Assembly (NCBI GenBank): GCA_023432725.1
Contig: JAEYUH010000234.1
Location: 1 to 6,810, forward strand
Origin: Actinomycetes bacterium
GTDB taxonomy: Bacteria > Actinomycetota > Actinomycetes > Propionibacteriales > Propionibacteriaceae
DNA length: 6,810 bases
Direction: 5' to 3'
In this document: positions 1 to 6,810 of the stretch, piece by piece
Layout: each line of letters begins with the position of its first letter
Numbering within the stretch: the stretch's first letter is position 1
Translations under genes and position numbers: made by a program
The notes under the pieces: generated by a model
Told to the model about the DNA's origin: nothing
Database searches by the model: none
Seen by the model: only the letters and a program-made list of their open reading frames with translations

Positions 1-893
1 CCTGGACGGCGAGCTGGCTGAACACCCCCGACCGGTTCGTCGCCACCATGTCCAGCCTGCGCGGCGACCCCGACGTCCAGCTCGTGGTGGCCGACGCCAC
101 AGCTGCCGCCGTCGTGGCCCGGCTCGACGTCGAGGCCCTCACCTCGCAGTGGCTCTCCGACCTGGCCGGGGTGCCGCTGGTCCCGCCCCGGACCGGCGAG
201 TTCCTGCCGTCCCTGTCCGGTCCGCTGACGGCCATGGTGGAGGACTTCGTGCGCGGGCAGGTGCTGGACGCCCTCGCCTCGGACCGGTTCGCAGCAGCCT
301 GGGACGCCGCGGCACTTGGCCTGCACCGCCAGGTCACCGCGCTGCTGGACGACGACCAGGAAGCGCACGTCGTGCTCCGCGACGGCCGGCTGCAGCTGCG
401 GCTCGACCCCTTCGTGGCGGCAACCCGGGATCTCCTGCTCGAGCGCGGCTTCGCCCTGGCGCGGCTGATCCCCGACACCGAAGCGAGCCTGCCCCTGGTC
501 GAGGTCGATGAGCGCGCAGTCGCTGTCGCGCGGACGGTCCACCGGGGCCTCGGGGTGCTGGTCTTCGCGCTGCCGGCGATCGCGATAGCGGCGCTGGCGG
601 GCGCAATCCTGCTGGAGGGCGGCCGCCGCCGCGTCCCGGCGGCGGCGGGGTTCCTGCTCGCCGGCGGCACGCTGCTGCTGCTGGGAGGGCTCGGCTTCGT
701 CAGCAGACTGGGTACGCAGGCCCTTGTCGGTGCCGGTTTCACCCCCGACGGCGCGGGCTCGGTCATCGGCTTGCTGTTCGGGGAGCTCCAGGCCTGGCTG
801 TGGTGGTGCGTGGTGGCGGCGGCCGTCCTGACCGCGATCGGGCTGGCGGTCGGTGCCCGGCGGGCTGCCCCGCAGGTGGCGGCCGGCGGCTAG
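1..893 (+). CDS. Actinobacterial multi-pass membrane protein of unknown function (5' end outside window)
   Basis: The reading frame is open from base 3 with no stop and ends at TAG 891-893, leaving 296 visible residues. The first visible residues (WTASWLNTPDRFVATM) read like the region just after an N-terminal membrane anchor in a common actinobacterial hypothetical family, so the ATG at 48 is probably internal. Counting from base 3, residues 1 to about 180 form a hydrophilic, mostly helical domain rich in Asp, Val and Ala, presumably extracytoplasmic. Three hydrophobic segments follow at about 182-204, 212-233 and 262-284. Arg-rich stretches after the first (GGRRR) and third (GARRA) suggest cytoplasmic ends. 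No catalytic motif is visible and I cannot assign a function. The stop overlaps the GTG start of the downstream kinase-like gene by one base, so the two are probably co-translated. I am sure it is a gene; the family call is by resemblance only. Confidence 0.85.
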   Translation, partial: WTASWLNTPDRFVATMSSLRGDPDVQLVVADATAAAVVARLDVEALTSQWLSDLAGVPLVPPRTGEFLPSLSGPLTAMVEDFVRGQVLDALASDRFAAAWDAAALGLHRQVTALLDDDQEAHVVLRDGRLQLRLDPFVAATRDLLLERGFALARLIPDTEASLPLVEVDERAVAVARTVHRGLGVLVFALPAIAIAALAGAILLEGGRRRVPAAAGFLLAGGTLLLLGGLGFVSRLGTQALVGAGFTPDGAGSVIGLLFGELQAWLWWCVVAAAVLTAIGLAVGARRAAPQVAAGG

Positions 894-1645
894 TGGACGG
901 GTTCACCAAGCACCGGCCGTCGGCGCCGACCGGGTTCTTCGCCGTGGAGGCGGCCGGGTTGGCGTGGCTGGCGGACGCCGGCGGCGCCCGGGTGGCCAGG
1001 GTGCTCGGGGTCGGGGCGGACTGGCTGACCGTGGAACGGGTACCGTCGGCCCCGCCGACGCGGGTTGGGGCAGAAGCCTTCGGCGCCGCGCTCGCCCGCA
1101 CTCATGCGGCGGGAGCGGCGGGGTTCGGTGCCGGTCCTGACGGGTGGTGCGGTGACGGGTTCATCGGCGATGCGCCGCTGAGCCTTCGTCCGGCCGGGGC
1201 CTGGGGCAGCTTCTACGCCGACCAGCGGGTCGAGCCGTACGCGCTGGCCGCCCACCGGGCCGGCGACCTGACCGACGACGACGCGACCGTGATCCGCAGG
1301 CTGTGCGAGCGGCTGCGCGGAGGCGACTTCGACGACGACGCGGGGCCCGCCCGGATCCACGGCGACCTGTGGAGCGGGAACCTGGTCTGGTCGCCCGACG
1401 GGGTGGTGCTGATCGACCCGGCCGCCCACGGCGGGCACCGGGTCACCGACCTCGCCATGCTGGCTCTGTTCGGGGCGCCGCACCTGGCACAGATCGTGGC
1501 CGGCTACCAGGCAGAGCACGGGCTACCGCACGGGTGGCGCGAACTCATCGGGCTCCACCAGGTGCATCCCCTGCTGGTGCACGCCCAGTTGTTCGGCGGC
1601 GGCTATGGCGCGAGGGCGGCAGCCGCAGCACGGCAGTACCTGTGA
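893..1645 (+). CDS. Fructosamine/ketosamine-3-kinase family protein (aminoglycoside-phosphotransferase-like fold)
   Basis: The 250-residue product resembles fructosamine kinases (FN3K/YniA family), cytoplasmic ATP-dependent enzymes that phosphorylate sugar adducts on protein amines or small amines so that the adducts break down. Visible landmarks are FTKHR with candidate ATP-binding Lys6, FFAVEAAGL with Glu19, and HGDLWSGN at 156-163, which carries catalytic Asp158 and Asn163. IDPA at 174-177 has metal-binding Asp175; HRVTDLAML is at 182-190 and the family-typical LFGGGYGA at 233-240. The usual HREADLAML here reads HRVTDLAML. The GTG at 893 fits the point where similarity begins and shares its G with the upstream TAG; no close Shine-Dalgarno is seen, so coupling is likely. 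Starting here omits the roughly 25-30 residues with the Gly-rich loop seen in longer homologues. The frame is open back to 800, but those residues look like a frame-shifted shadow of the upstream gene. The family is clear; the substrate is unknown. Confidence 0.9.
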   Translation: MDGFTKHRPSAPTGFFAVEAAGLAWLADAGGARVARVLGVGADWLTVERVPSAPPTRVGAEAFGAALARTHAAGAAGFGAGPDGWCGDGFIGDAPLSLRPAGAWGSFYADQRVEPYALAAHRAGDLTDDDATVIRRLCERLRGGDFDDDAGPARIHGDLWSGNLVWSPDGVVLIDPAAHGGHRVTDLAMLALFGAPHLAQIVAGYQAEHGLPHGWRELIGLHQVHPLLVHAQLFGGGYGARAAAAARQYL

Positions 1646-1662
1646 ACCCGGCCCTGCCGGGT
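1646..1662. terminator. Putative bidirectional terminator hairpin between convergent genes
   Basis: A perfect 7-bp inverted repeat, ACCCGGC-CCT-GCCGGGT, begins directly after the kinase stop codon and lies 18 bases beyond the 3' end of the oppositely oriented DUF3073 gene. Its position in a 35-base convergent gap suits a shared terminator. It has no U-tract, as is common in high-GC actinobacteria, and the loop is only three bases, so the assignment rests on symmetry and placement. Confidence 0.5.
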
Positions 1663-1680
1663 CACCAGATGATGTCGAGC

Positions 1681-1911
1681 TCAGCCGATCCGGCGGATGT
1701 CGCTGTCCTCGCCGTAGTCGGCGTAGCGGGAGGCGAGATCGGCGTACTGGTCGTCGACGACGTCCGGTTCCACCTCGTCGGGGGATGGCGCGGAGACATG
1801 CTCATCACCGCGGAGCTCCCGTTCCAGCGACGTGAAGTCGGTGGAATAGGAACGGTACTTCAAATCGCGAGCGACCTTCGTCTGCTTCGCCTTAGCACGG
1901 CCGCGCCCCAT
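1681..1911 (-). CDS. DUF3073 family small protein
   Basis: This 76-residue protein starts at the ATG complementary to 1909-1911 and stops at TGA (1681-1683). Its N-terminus, MGRGRAKAKQTKVARDLKY, is the strongly conserved signature of DUF3073, a small actinobacterial family of unknown function. Residues 1-35 are basic (nine Lys/Arg in the first 20). Residues 35-76 are acidic, with many Asp, Glu and Tyr (DDQYADLASRYADYGEDSD). The polarised charge would suit nucleic-acid or ribosome contact, but that is inference. There is no membrane segment or signal peptide. A GAGGGGG stretch (complement of 1925-1931) lies 13 bases before the ATG, which is long for a Shine-Dalgarno. It lies downstream of purM on the same strand. 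From memory, Mycobacterium tuberculosis also has a DUF3073 gene (Rv0810c) next to purM. The family call is firm; the function is unknown. Confidence 0.93.
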   Translation of the reverse strand: MGRGRAKAKQTKVARDLKYRSYSTDFTSLERELRGDEHVSAPSPDEVEPDVVDDQYADLASRYADYGEDSDIRRIG

Positions 1912-1941
1912 GGTCTCGGGTCAGCCCCCTCGCCTGCTCAC

Positions 1942-1956
1942 AGCGGTCGAGCCGCT
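1942..1956 (-). other. Small hairpin in the DUF3073 leader
   Basis: AGCGG-TCGAG-CCGCT is a perfect 5-bp inverted repeat with a 5-base loop, inside the presumed 5' untranslated leader of DUF3073 and 10 bases upstream of its GA-rich ribosome-binding candidate. A stem this short is common by chance in GC-rich DNA, so any regulatory role is speculative. Confidence 0.2.
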
Positions 1957-1983
1957 TCATCTGGTTAAGAATGTGTCGTAATG

Positions 1984-2003
1984 GCAAGGTTACCCAATCT
2001 TGC
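1984..2003. promoter_or_regulatory. Imperfect 20-bp palindrome overlapping the candidate DUF3073 -10 box
   Basis: GCAAG (1984-1988) and CTTGC (1999-2003) are exact reverse complements. Inside them TT (1990-1991) also pairs with AA (1996-1997), so 7 of 10 symmetric positions match. The element covers the candidate -10 box of DUF3073 and part of the spacer, which is where a repressor operator would sit. It also lies 22-41 bases after the purM stop, so a weak purM terminator is the alternative. I recognise no specific regulator's consensus. Confidence 0.3.
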
Positions 2004-2015
2004 GGCGTGGACCAA
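1987..2015 (-). promoter_or_regulatory. Candidate sigma70-type promoter for DUF3073
   Basis: On the minus strand, TTGGTC (2015-2010) and TAACCT (1992-1987) are separated by 17 bases. The second fits the actinobacterial -10 pattern TAnnnT, and the first keeps the TTG core of a -35. Transcription would begin near 1980, giving a leader of about 70 bases. This is an AT-richer island in a GC-rich region. The call is by eye, without a scoring matrix. Confidence 0.35.
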
Positions 2016-2024
2016 AGGGCCCGC

Positions 2025-3087
2025 CTACCGGTCAGTATGGCTCCCCACCAGGCGGGCGGAACCCCGCCCCTGGCCTGCCACCGCCTCCCCCGCGACCCAC
2101 GAGCCGAGGCCGAATCCGTCCAGGACTTCCTGCGCGGCCGCCACCTGGTTCTGCGGCAGCAGCACCACCATTCCGACCCCCTGGTTGAGGGTGGCCTCCA
2201 CGTCCGGCAGCGACAGCCCGCCGACGGCCTGGACCAGCCCGAAGACCGGCGGCGGGGTCCAGCTCGCCCGGTCCACCACCACGTCGACCCCGTCCGGCAG
2301 CACCCGGGACAGGTTCGAGGCCAGCCCGCCGCCGGTGATGTGGCTCATCGCGTGCACCTCGCACTGGCGGGCCAGCGCCAGGCACGACCTGGCGTAGACC
2401 CGGGTCGGCTCGAGGAGCTCCTCCCCGAGCGTCCTGCCCAGCTCGTCGACGTGGCGCTCCAGCGTCCAGCCCGCCTGCTCGAGCAGGACGTGGCGCACCA
2501 GCGAGTAGCCGTTGGAGTGCAGGCCCGAGGCGGCGAGGGCAAGTGCCACGTCACCGACCACCACCCGCTCTGCGCCGAGCAGTTCGTCCTTCTCGACCAC
2601 GCCCGTGGTCGCGCCGGCGAGGTCGAACTCGTCGGGCCCCAACAGGCCGGGGTGCTCGGCCGTCTCGCCGCCCAGCAGGGCGGCCCCTGCCTCGGTGCAG
2701 GCGCGCGCGATGCCGTCCACGATCGCGGCGATCCGCTCCGGGTGCACCTTCCCGCAGGCGATGTAGTCGGTGACGAACAGCGGCTCCGCGCCGCAGACGA
2801 CCAGGTCGTCGACCAGCATGCCGACCAGGTCGAAGCCGATCGTGTCGTAGATGCCCATCGCCTGGGCGATCGCCACCTTCGTCCCGACTCCGTCGGTGGA
2901 CGTCGCGAGGATCGGGTGGCGGTAACGGGCCAGCCCTGCGGCGTCGAACAGGCCGGCGAAACCGCCCAGCCCGCCCATCACCTCGGGGCGGCGGGTTCGC
3001 GCCACCGAGGCCTTCATCAGCTCGACGGCCCGTTCCCCGGCCTCGATGTCCACGCCGGCAGCGGCGTAGGCCCCCACGGGGGCGGCG

Positions 3088-3098
<11 letters not shown>
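2025..3098 (-). CDS. purM: Phosphoribosylformylglycinamidine cyclo-ligase (AIR synthetase)
   Basis: PurM closes the imidazole ring, converting FGAM plus ATP to aminoimidazole ribonucleotide (AIR), the fifth step of de novo purine synthesis, in the cytosol. Using the TTG start at 3098 the protein has 357 residues, typical for the family. Landmarks: YAAAGVDIEAG at 11-21, TDGVGTKV at 68-75, DLVVCGAEPLF at 98-108 followed by DYIACGK, GGETAEHPG at 143-151, SGLHSNGYSLVR at 191-202, and HITGGGL at 253-259. All are hallmarks of the ATP-grasping PurM/PurL fold. The TTG is preferred because GGAGGG (complement of 3104-3109) lies 5 bases ahead of it. A GTG at 3077 lacks such a site, and starting further upstream adds only residues antiparallel to the family. 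The gene overlaps the 3' end of purF by 11 bases, indicating coupled translation. No truncation is seen. Confidence 0.97.
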
Positions 3099-4557
<1,459 letters not shown>

Positions 4558-4563
4558 ACCGGC

Positions 4564-4569
4564 ATCCTA
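4564..4569 (-). promoter_or_regulatory. TAGGAT ahead of purF: leaderless -10 box or Shine-Dalgarno
   Basis: On the minus strand, TAGGAT lies 6 bases before the purF GTG. As TAnnnT at this distance it fits the -10 box of a leaderless actinobacterial transcript; as AGGA 7 bases away it is an acceptable Shine-Dalgarno. No convincing -35 lies 16-18 bases upstream (that region is GC hairpin sequence). The two readings cannot be separated from sequence alone. Confidence 0.35.
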
Positions 4570-4581
4570 ACCGCTGGCGAC

Positions 4582-4598
4582 CGCGGCTCCCGGCCGCG
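4582..4598 (-). terminator. Putative terminator hairpin after the DUF4870 gene
   Basis: CGCGGC-TCCCG-GCCGCG is a perfect 6-bp stem with a 5-base loop, 40 bases beyond the DUF4870 stop codon and 25 bases before the purF start. It has no U-tract. The rest of the 80-base gap (4558-4637) holds only the purF start signals. It suggests that purF-purM is transcribed separately from the DUF4870 gene. Confidence 0.4.
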
Positions 4599-4637
4599 CC
4601 CAGACCCGGAGGCCCTGCGCGCGGCGGGGTCGGGGGA

Positions 4638-5807
4638 TCACTTCACGAAGCGGATGCTGATCGGGTAGCGGTACACCTCGCCGCGGTTGGCGGCGAGCGC
4701 GCCGAGGATCTGCAGGATGATCGCCACCACCGGGATGACGATCAGCCCGATCACCCCCACGAACAGCAGCAGCACCACCGAGGCGATCATGCCGATCAGC
4801 ACGGTGAGGTTGAAGTTCAGCGACTCCACCGCGTTCGCGCGCACGAACGGGTCCTGCTGGCCCTTGGTCAGCATGATGATCAGCGGCGCAAGGAAGGACA
4901 GGCTGCCGCCGGTCACCACGCCGACGACCAGCGGCAGCCAGTGCGCCATGGACGCCGTCGTGGTATCGCCGGCCCCGGTGTAGCGCTCCATCCCGAAGGC
5001 TGCCGGCGCTCCGTAGCCGACCCCAGGCACGGCGGGCTGGGTGTAGGGCGGCGGTGCGGGCTGGGCGTAGGGCGCCGCAGGGTAGGCGGACGGCCCGGTC
5101 TGGTACGGCGAGGCGGCCGGCTGGGCGTAGGGCGGCTGGCTGTAGCTGGACGGGGTGCCGTGGCCGTAGGCCTCGGCGGCGGACTGCTCGCGGTAGTCAC
5201 CCCCGGGGTAGCCGCCGCCGGGCGGGGCGGAGCGGTAGCTGTCGGCCTGCGGGTAGGACGGCGTCGGGGCGGCGGCCGGCGGCGGGGTGGGCGCAGCGTA
5301 GGCCGACAGGTCGGGCAGCGGCGGCAGGTCGAGCAGGCTGCCGCCCGCGGGGGCAGCGGGGGCCGCCGGCGGAAGGTCGGGCGTAGCCGCGGGGGCTGCC
5401 GAAGCTGCGGCAACCGGAGCTGCCGGCGGGAGGTCCTCGCCCACCGTGAAGTCGGTGCCGGTCGGGGCCTCGACCGGTGCGTCCTCAAGGAGCAGGGTCT
5501 CCACGGGCTCGGCGACCACCTCGGCGTCCAGCACCTCGGTGGCGGCGTCCGCACCGGTCGGCTGCTGGTAGTCCTCGACGACGTCGGCTTCGGTGACCTC
5601 GACCACCTCGGTGTCCACCGGTGCTTCGGGCTCCGGGCCGCCCAGGGTGTCGGCGGGATCGGGCACCTCGCCACCGTCGGGCTGGACCGCCGGCAACGGC
5701 TCGGTGCCGACGACCTCGGGCGCGGGCTCGGTGAGCTGCGTGGGGTCCGGCTCTGCGGTGGCAGGCTCCGGCTCGACGACAGGGTCGGGGCTGGTGGGTT
5801 CGGTCAT
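4638..5807 (-). CDS. DUF4870 domain membrane protein with long disordered N-terminal tail
   Basis: The 389-residue protein has two parts. Residues 285-389 match DUF4870 (Tic20-like small membrane domain): MAHWLPLVVGVVTGG, a first membrane segment at about 290-312, the conserved DPFVRANAVESLNFN loop at 319-333, a hydrophobic stretch at about 334-372 that probably forms two helices, and the closing GEVYRYPISIRFVK. Residues 1-284 are low complexity. About 1-125 is acidic and Pro/Val/Glu-rich, 126-183 is Pro/Ala-rich, and 184-275 is Pro/Tyr/Gln/Gly-rich with PYAQPA-type repeats. No signal peptide is seen, so the tail is presumably cytoplasmic. The ATG at 5807 is supported by GGAGGA four bases upstream (complement of 5812-5817). 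The function of DUF4870 is not established. Similar Pro/Tyr-rich tails occur on other small actinobacterial membrane proteins. It is probably monocistronic, as hairpins lie on both sides. Confidence 0.92.
   Translation of the reverse strand: MTEPTSPDPVVEPEPATAEPDPTQLTEPAPEVVGTEPLPAVQPDGGEVPDPADTLGGPEPEAPVDTEVVEVTEADVVEDYQQPTGADAATEVLDAEVVAEPVETLLLEDAPVEAPTGTDFTVGEDLPPAAPVAAASAAPAATPDLPPAAPAAPAGGSLLDLPPLPDLSAYAAPTPPPAAAPTPSYPQADSYRSAPPGGGYPGGDYREQSAAEAYGHGTPSSYSQPPYAQPAASPYQTGPSAYPAAPYAQPAPPPYTQPAVPGVGYGAPAAFGMERYTGAGDTTTASMAHWLPLVVGVVTGGSLSFLAPLIIMLTKGQQDPFVRANAVESLNFNLTVLIGMIASVVLLLFVGVIGLIVIPVVAIILQILGALAANRGEVYRYPISIRFVK
5035..5136 (-). repeat. Three imperfect 18-bp direct repeats encoding PYAQPA-type units
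   Basis: GGCTGGGYGTAGGGCGSC occurs at 5035-5052, 5059-5076 and 5119-5136 on the plus strand, each copy differing at no more than two positions. Offsets are 24 and 60 bases, so all copies stay in frame in the DUF4870 gene, where they encode PYTQPA or PYAQPA. They are best read as coding repeats that expanded within the disordered tail. Confidence 0.6.
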
Positions 5808-5811
5808 CGGG

Positions 5812-5817
5812 TCCTCC
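5812..5817 (-). promoter_or_regulatory. Shine-Dalgarno site of the DUF4870 gene
   Basis: The minus strand reads GGAGGA followed by four bases (CCCG) and ATG. This near-ideal site fixes the ATG at 5807 as the start. I could not identify a convincing promoter in the remaining bases up to 5907. Confidence 0.7.
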
Positions 5818-5843
5818 GCTCGTACGACCTCACCATTGTTGCC

Positions 5844-5880
5844 GACCCGGGGCCGCAGGACGCAGGGTGAGACCCCGGTC
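5844..5880 (-). terminator. Weak putative terminator after the FAD oxidoreductase gene
   Basis: CCGGGG (5847-5852) and CCCCGG (5873-5878) are reverse complements, extended by GA/TC pairing around a single-base bulge, with a 20-base loop. The element sits in the 100-base gap 28-64 bases beyond the oxidoreductase stop. The large loop and missing U-tract make it uncertain. It may simply be chance GC symmetry. Confidence 0.25.
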
Positions 5881-5907
5881 CGTCCCTGACTCGTCCCGGT
5901 GCCGTGG

Positions 5908-6810
5908 TCAGCGGGCCACCACCAGCGCAGGGTCGTCGAGCTCGGCGATCACCGCGAGCTCGTCGCTCATCGCCTGGTTCAGCCGGCGCAGCAGCACCCC
6001 GATCTGGTGACCGTCCCAACCCATCGCGGCGATCTCGTCGGCGTCGCGCAGGATCGGTGCCGTGAGCCGGTTCCTCACCTGTTCGTACCGGCGGTACGCC
6101 AGATCCGCGGGGAGCTTCCCGGTCAGATCGTCGGTCACCGCCCGCGCCAGCAACTCGGCGTCGCGCAGCGCGTCGGTCAGCCCGTGCGCGCTGATCGGGT
6201 CCTTCCACGAGGCCGCATCTCCGACCAGCGCCCAGCCCGGCCCCCAGGGACGGCGCAGGTAGCCGGGCTGTCCGGTGAAGGTGCGCACCACCGAGGCGGT
6301 GGCAGCAGCTGCAAGGCGCTCCCCCAGCTCGGGGCTGGCCGTCGCCACCAGCCGCCGCAGCGCGTGCTCCCCTCCCCTGCCGACCCGGTCCGGCCGATGG
6401 CCGGCGAAGACGCAGGCGAGGCCGTCGTTGGTCGGGATGACCCCTGCCGTGCCGTCGCCGTAGGCCCAGTGGTAGCCGGTTGTCGCCAGGCCGGCGAAGT
6501 AGCCGTAGGTGAACGCGCTGGTGTGGATGGCGCGGTGGGTGGTGGGCGCACCCACCAGTTCGGCGACCTTCGACCGGCGGCCGTCAGCCCCGATGACGAG
6601 CCGGGCCCGGATCCGCAGGGCACGCCCCGTGCCCCGCTCCACCGCGTGCACCCCCACCACACGGCCCGCCCGGCGATCGAGCCCCACCACAGCGGTGCGA
6701 TGACGAAACGCCGCGCCCGCCCCGGCCGCTGCATCGGTGAGGATCGGGTCGAGGACGGTGCGCCGCGGCGCGTACAGCGCGTCGACCCCTGCGCCGGGCT
6801 TGACCGTCAC
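5908..6810 (-). CDS. FAD-dependent oxidoreductase, PHBH/UbiH-like monooxygenase superfamily (N-terminus outside window)
   Basis: Three hundred and one codons including the stop are visible, open to the right edge. Numbering from the edge codon (6808-6810), YAPRRTVLDPIL at 13-24 resembles the conserved substrate/FAD-domain Arg-x-x-Leu-Asp region. LVIGADGRRSKVAELVGA at 71-88 is the DG motif, which contacts FAD and NAD(P)H. WALVGDAASWKDPISAHG at 193-210 is the GD motif, which binds the FAD pyrophosphate and ribityl chain. It is followed by LTDALRDAELLARAV, typical of an actinobacterial subgroup usually annotated as NAD(P)/FAD-dependent oxidoreductase. The N-terminal dinucleotide-binding GxGxxG is absent because about 100 residues lie beyond the window; the GTG at the edge is not the start. 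The protein is soluble, with no membrane segment. The substrate is unknown: hydroxylase, epoxidase and geranylgeranyl-reductase-like roles are all possible. The neighbours give no pathway clue. Confidence 0.9.
   Translation of the reverse strand: MTVKPGAGVDALYAPRRTVLDPILTDAAAGAGAAFRHRTAVVGLDRRAGRVVGVHAVERGTGRALRIRARLVIGADGRRSKVAELVGAPTTHRAIHTSAFTYGYFAGLATTGYHWAYGDGTAGVIPTNDGLACVFAGHRPDRVGRGGEHALRRLVATASPELGERLAAAATASVVRTFTGQPGYLRRPWGPGWALVGDAASWKDPISAHGLTDALRDAELLARAVTDDLTGKLPADLAYRRYEQVRNRLTAPILRDADEIAAMGWDGHQIGVLLRRLNQAMSDELAVIAELDDPALVVAR

Noticed and set aside
48..50. ATG at 48 as the true start of the first gene
   Set aside because: The frame is open to the left edge and the residues before the ATG continue a recognisable family pattern, so the gene more likely begins outside the window.
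800..892. An earlier start for the kinase-like gene, in frame from 800
   Set aside because: The extra residues (Gly/Arg/Pro-rich) look like an out-of-frame reading of the upstream membrane gene, with no resemblance to the family N-lobe.
1980..2003. Resemblance of the AAGGTTACCCAA stretch to an iron-regulator (IdeR/DmdR) box
   Set aside because: The repeating TWAGGTWAG-type half sites are not present; only the short GGTTACC core looks similar.
2008..2024. A hairpin (GGGCC-CTTT-GGTCC on the minus strand) just after purM as its terminator
   Set aside because: It has only five pairs including a G-U, no U-tract, and overlaps the candidate -35 box of the next gene. It is too weak to annotate.
4558..4637. 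A purine riboswitch or purine-box operator upstream of purF
   Set aside because: The 80-base gap holds a GC hairpin and the start signals but no recognisable riboswitch core or paired purine-box motifs.
5804..6208. A 134-codon minus-strand open frame overlapping the oxidoreductase and the following gap
   Set aside because: It is Arg/Ala/Gly-rich with no family features, out of frame with the convincing FAD protein, and runs into the DUF4870 start region.
6808..6810. GTG at the right edge as the start of the oxidoreductase
   Set aside because: The product would lack the N-terminal FAD-binding Rossmann region found in this family. It is an internal Val codon at the window boundary.

Overview
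This window is a piece of a very G+C-rich actinobacterial (Actinomycetota) chromosome. The evidence is the strong G/C bias at third codon positions, the GTG and TTG starts, and the presence of DUF3073 and DUF4870 proteins beside purF-purM, an arrangement I associate with actinobacteria. I cannot name the genus from the sequence. Coding density is high. The only gene-free stretches are 1646-1680, 1912-2024, 4558-4637 and 5808-5907, all under 120 bases, and each is described below. I see no tRNA, rRNA, CRISPR array, insertion sequence, integrase or phage gene.

Layout. Bases 1-1645 hold two co-oriented plus-strand genes. The first is the 3' part of a multi-pass membrane protein of unknown function, entering from the left edge. 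The second is a fructosamine/ketosamine-3-kinase family protein whose start overlaps the first gene's stop by one base. They converge on a minus-strand block, with a small GC hairpin (1646-1662) between them as a likely shared terminator. Everything from 1681 to 6810 is on the minus strand. In transcription order, right to left, it holds: an FAD-dependent oxidoreductase whose N-terminus lies beyond the right edge (5908-6810); a DUF4870 membrane protein with a very long disordered N-terminal tail (4638-5807); purF (3088-4557); purM (2025-3098); and a small DUF3073 protein (1681-1911).

How the genes work together. purF and purM encode the first and fifth steps of de novo purine synthesis. They overlap by 11 bases and so are almost certainly co-transcribed and translationally coupled. 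DUF3073 follows in the same direction after a 113-base gap. That gap contains both a candidate promoter and an imperfect palindrome lying across the candidate -10 box, so DUF3073 may have its own controlled promoter. The DUF4870 and oxidoreductase genes are probably separate units, as each is followed by a GC hairpin. The membrane protein and sugar-kinase genes form a two-gene unit with no evident link to purine synthesis.

Judgement on novelty. This is mostly an ordinary housekeeping region. I found no convincing undescribed multi-gene system. The points most worth a second look are the shortened N-lobe of the fructosamine-kinase homologue, the operator-like palindrome ahead of DUF3073, the recurring but unexplained purF-purM-DUF3073 linkage, and the 280-residue acidic then Pro/Tyr-rich tail on the DUF4870 protein.
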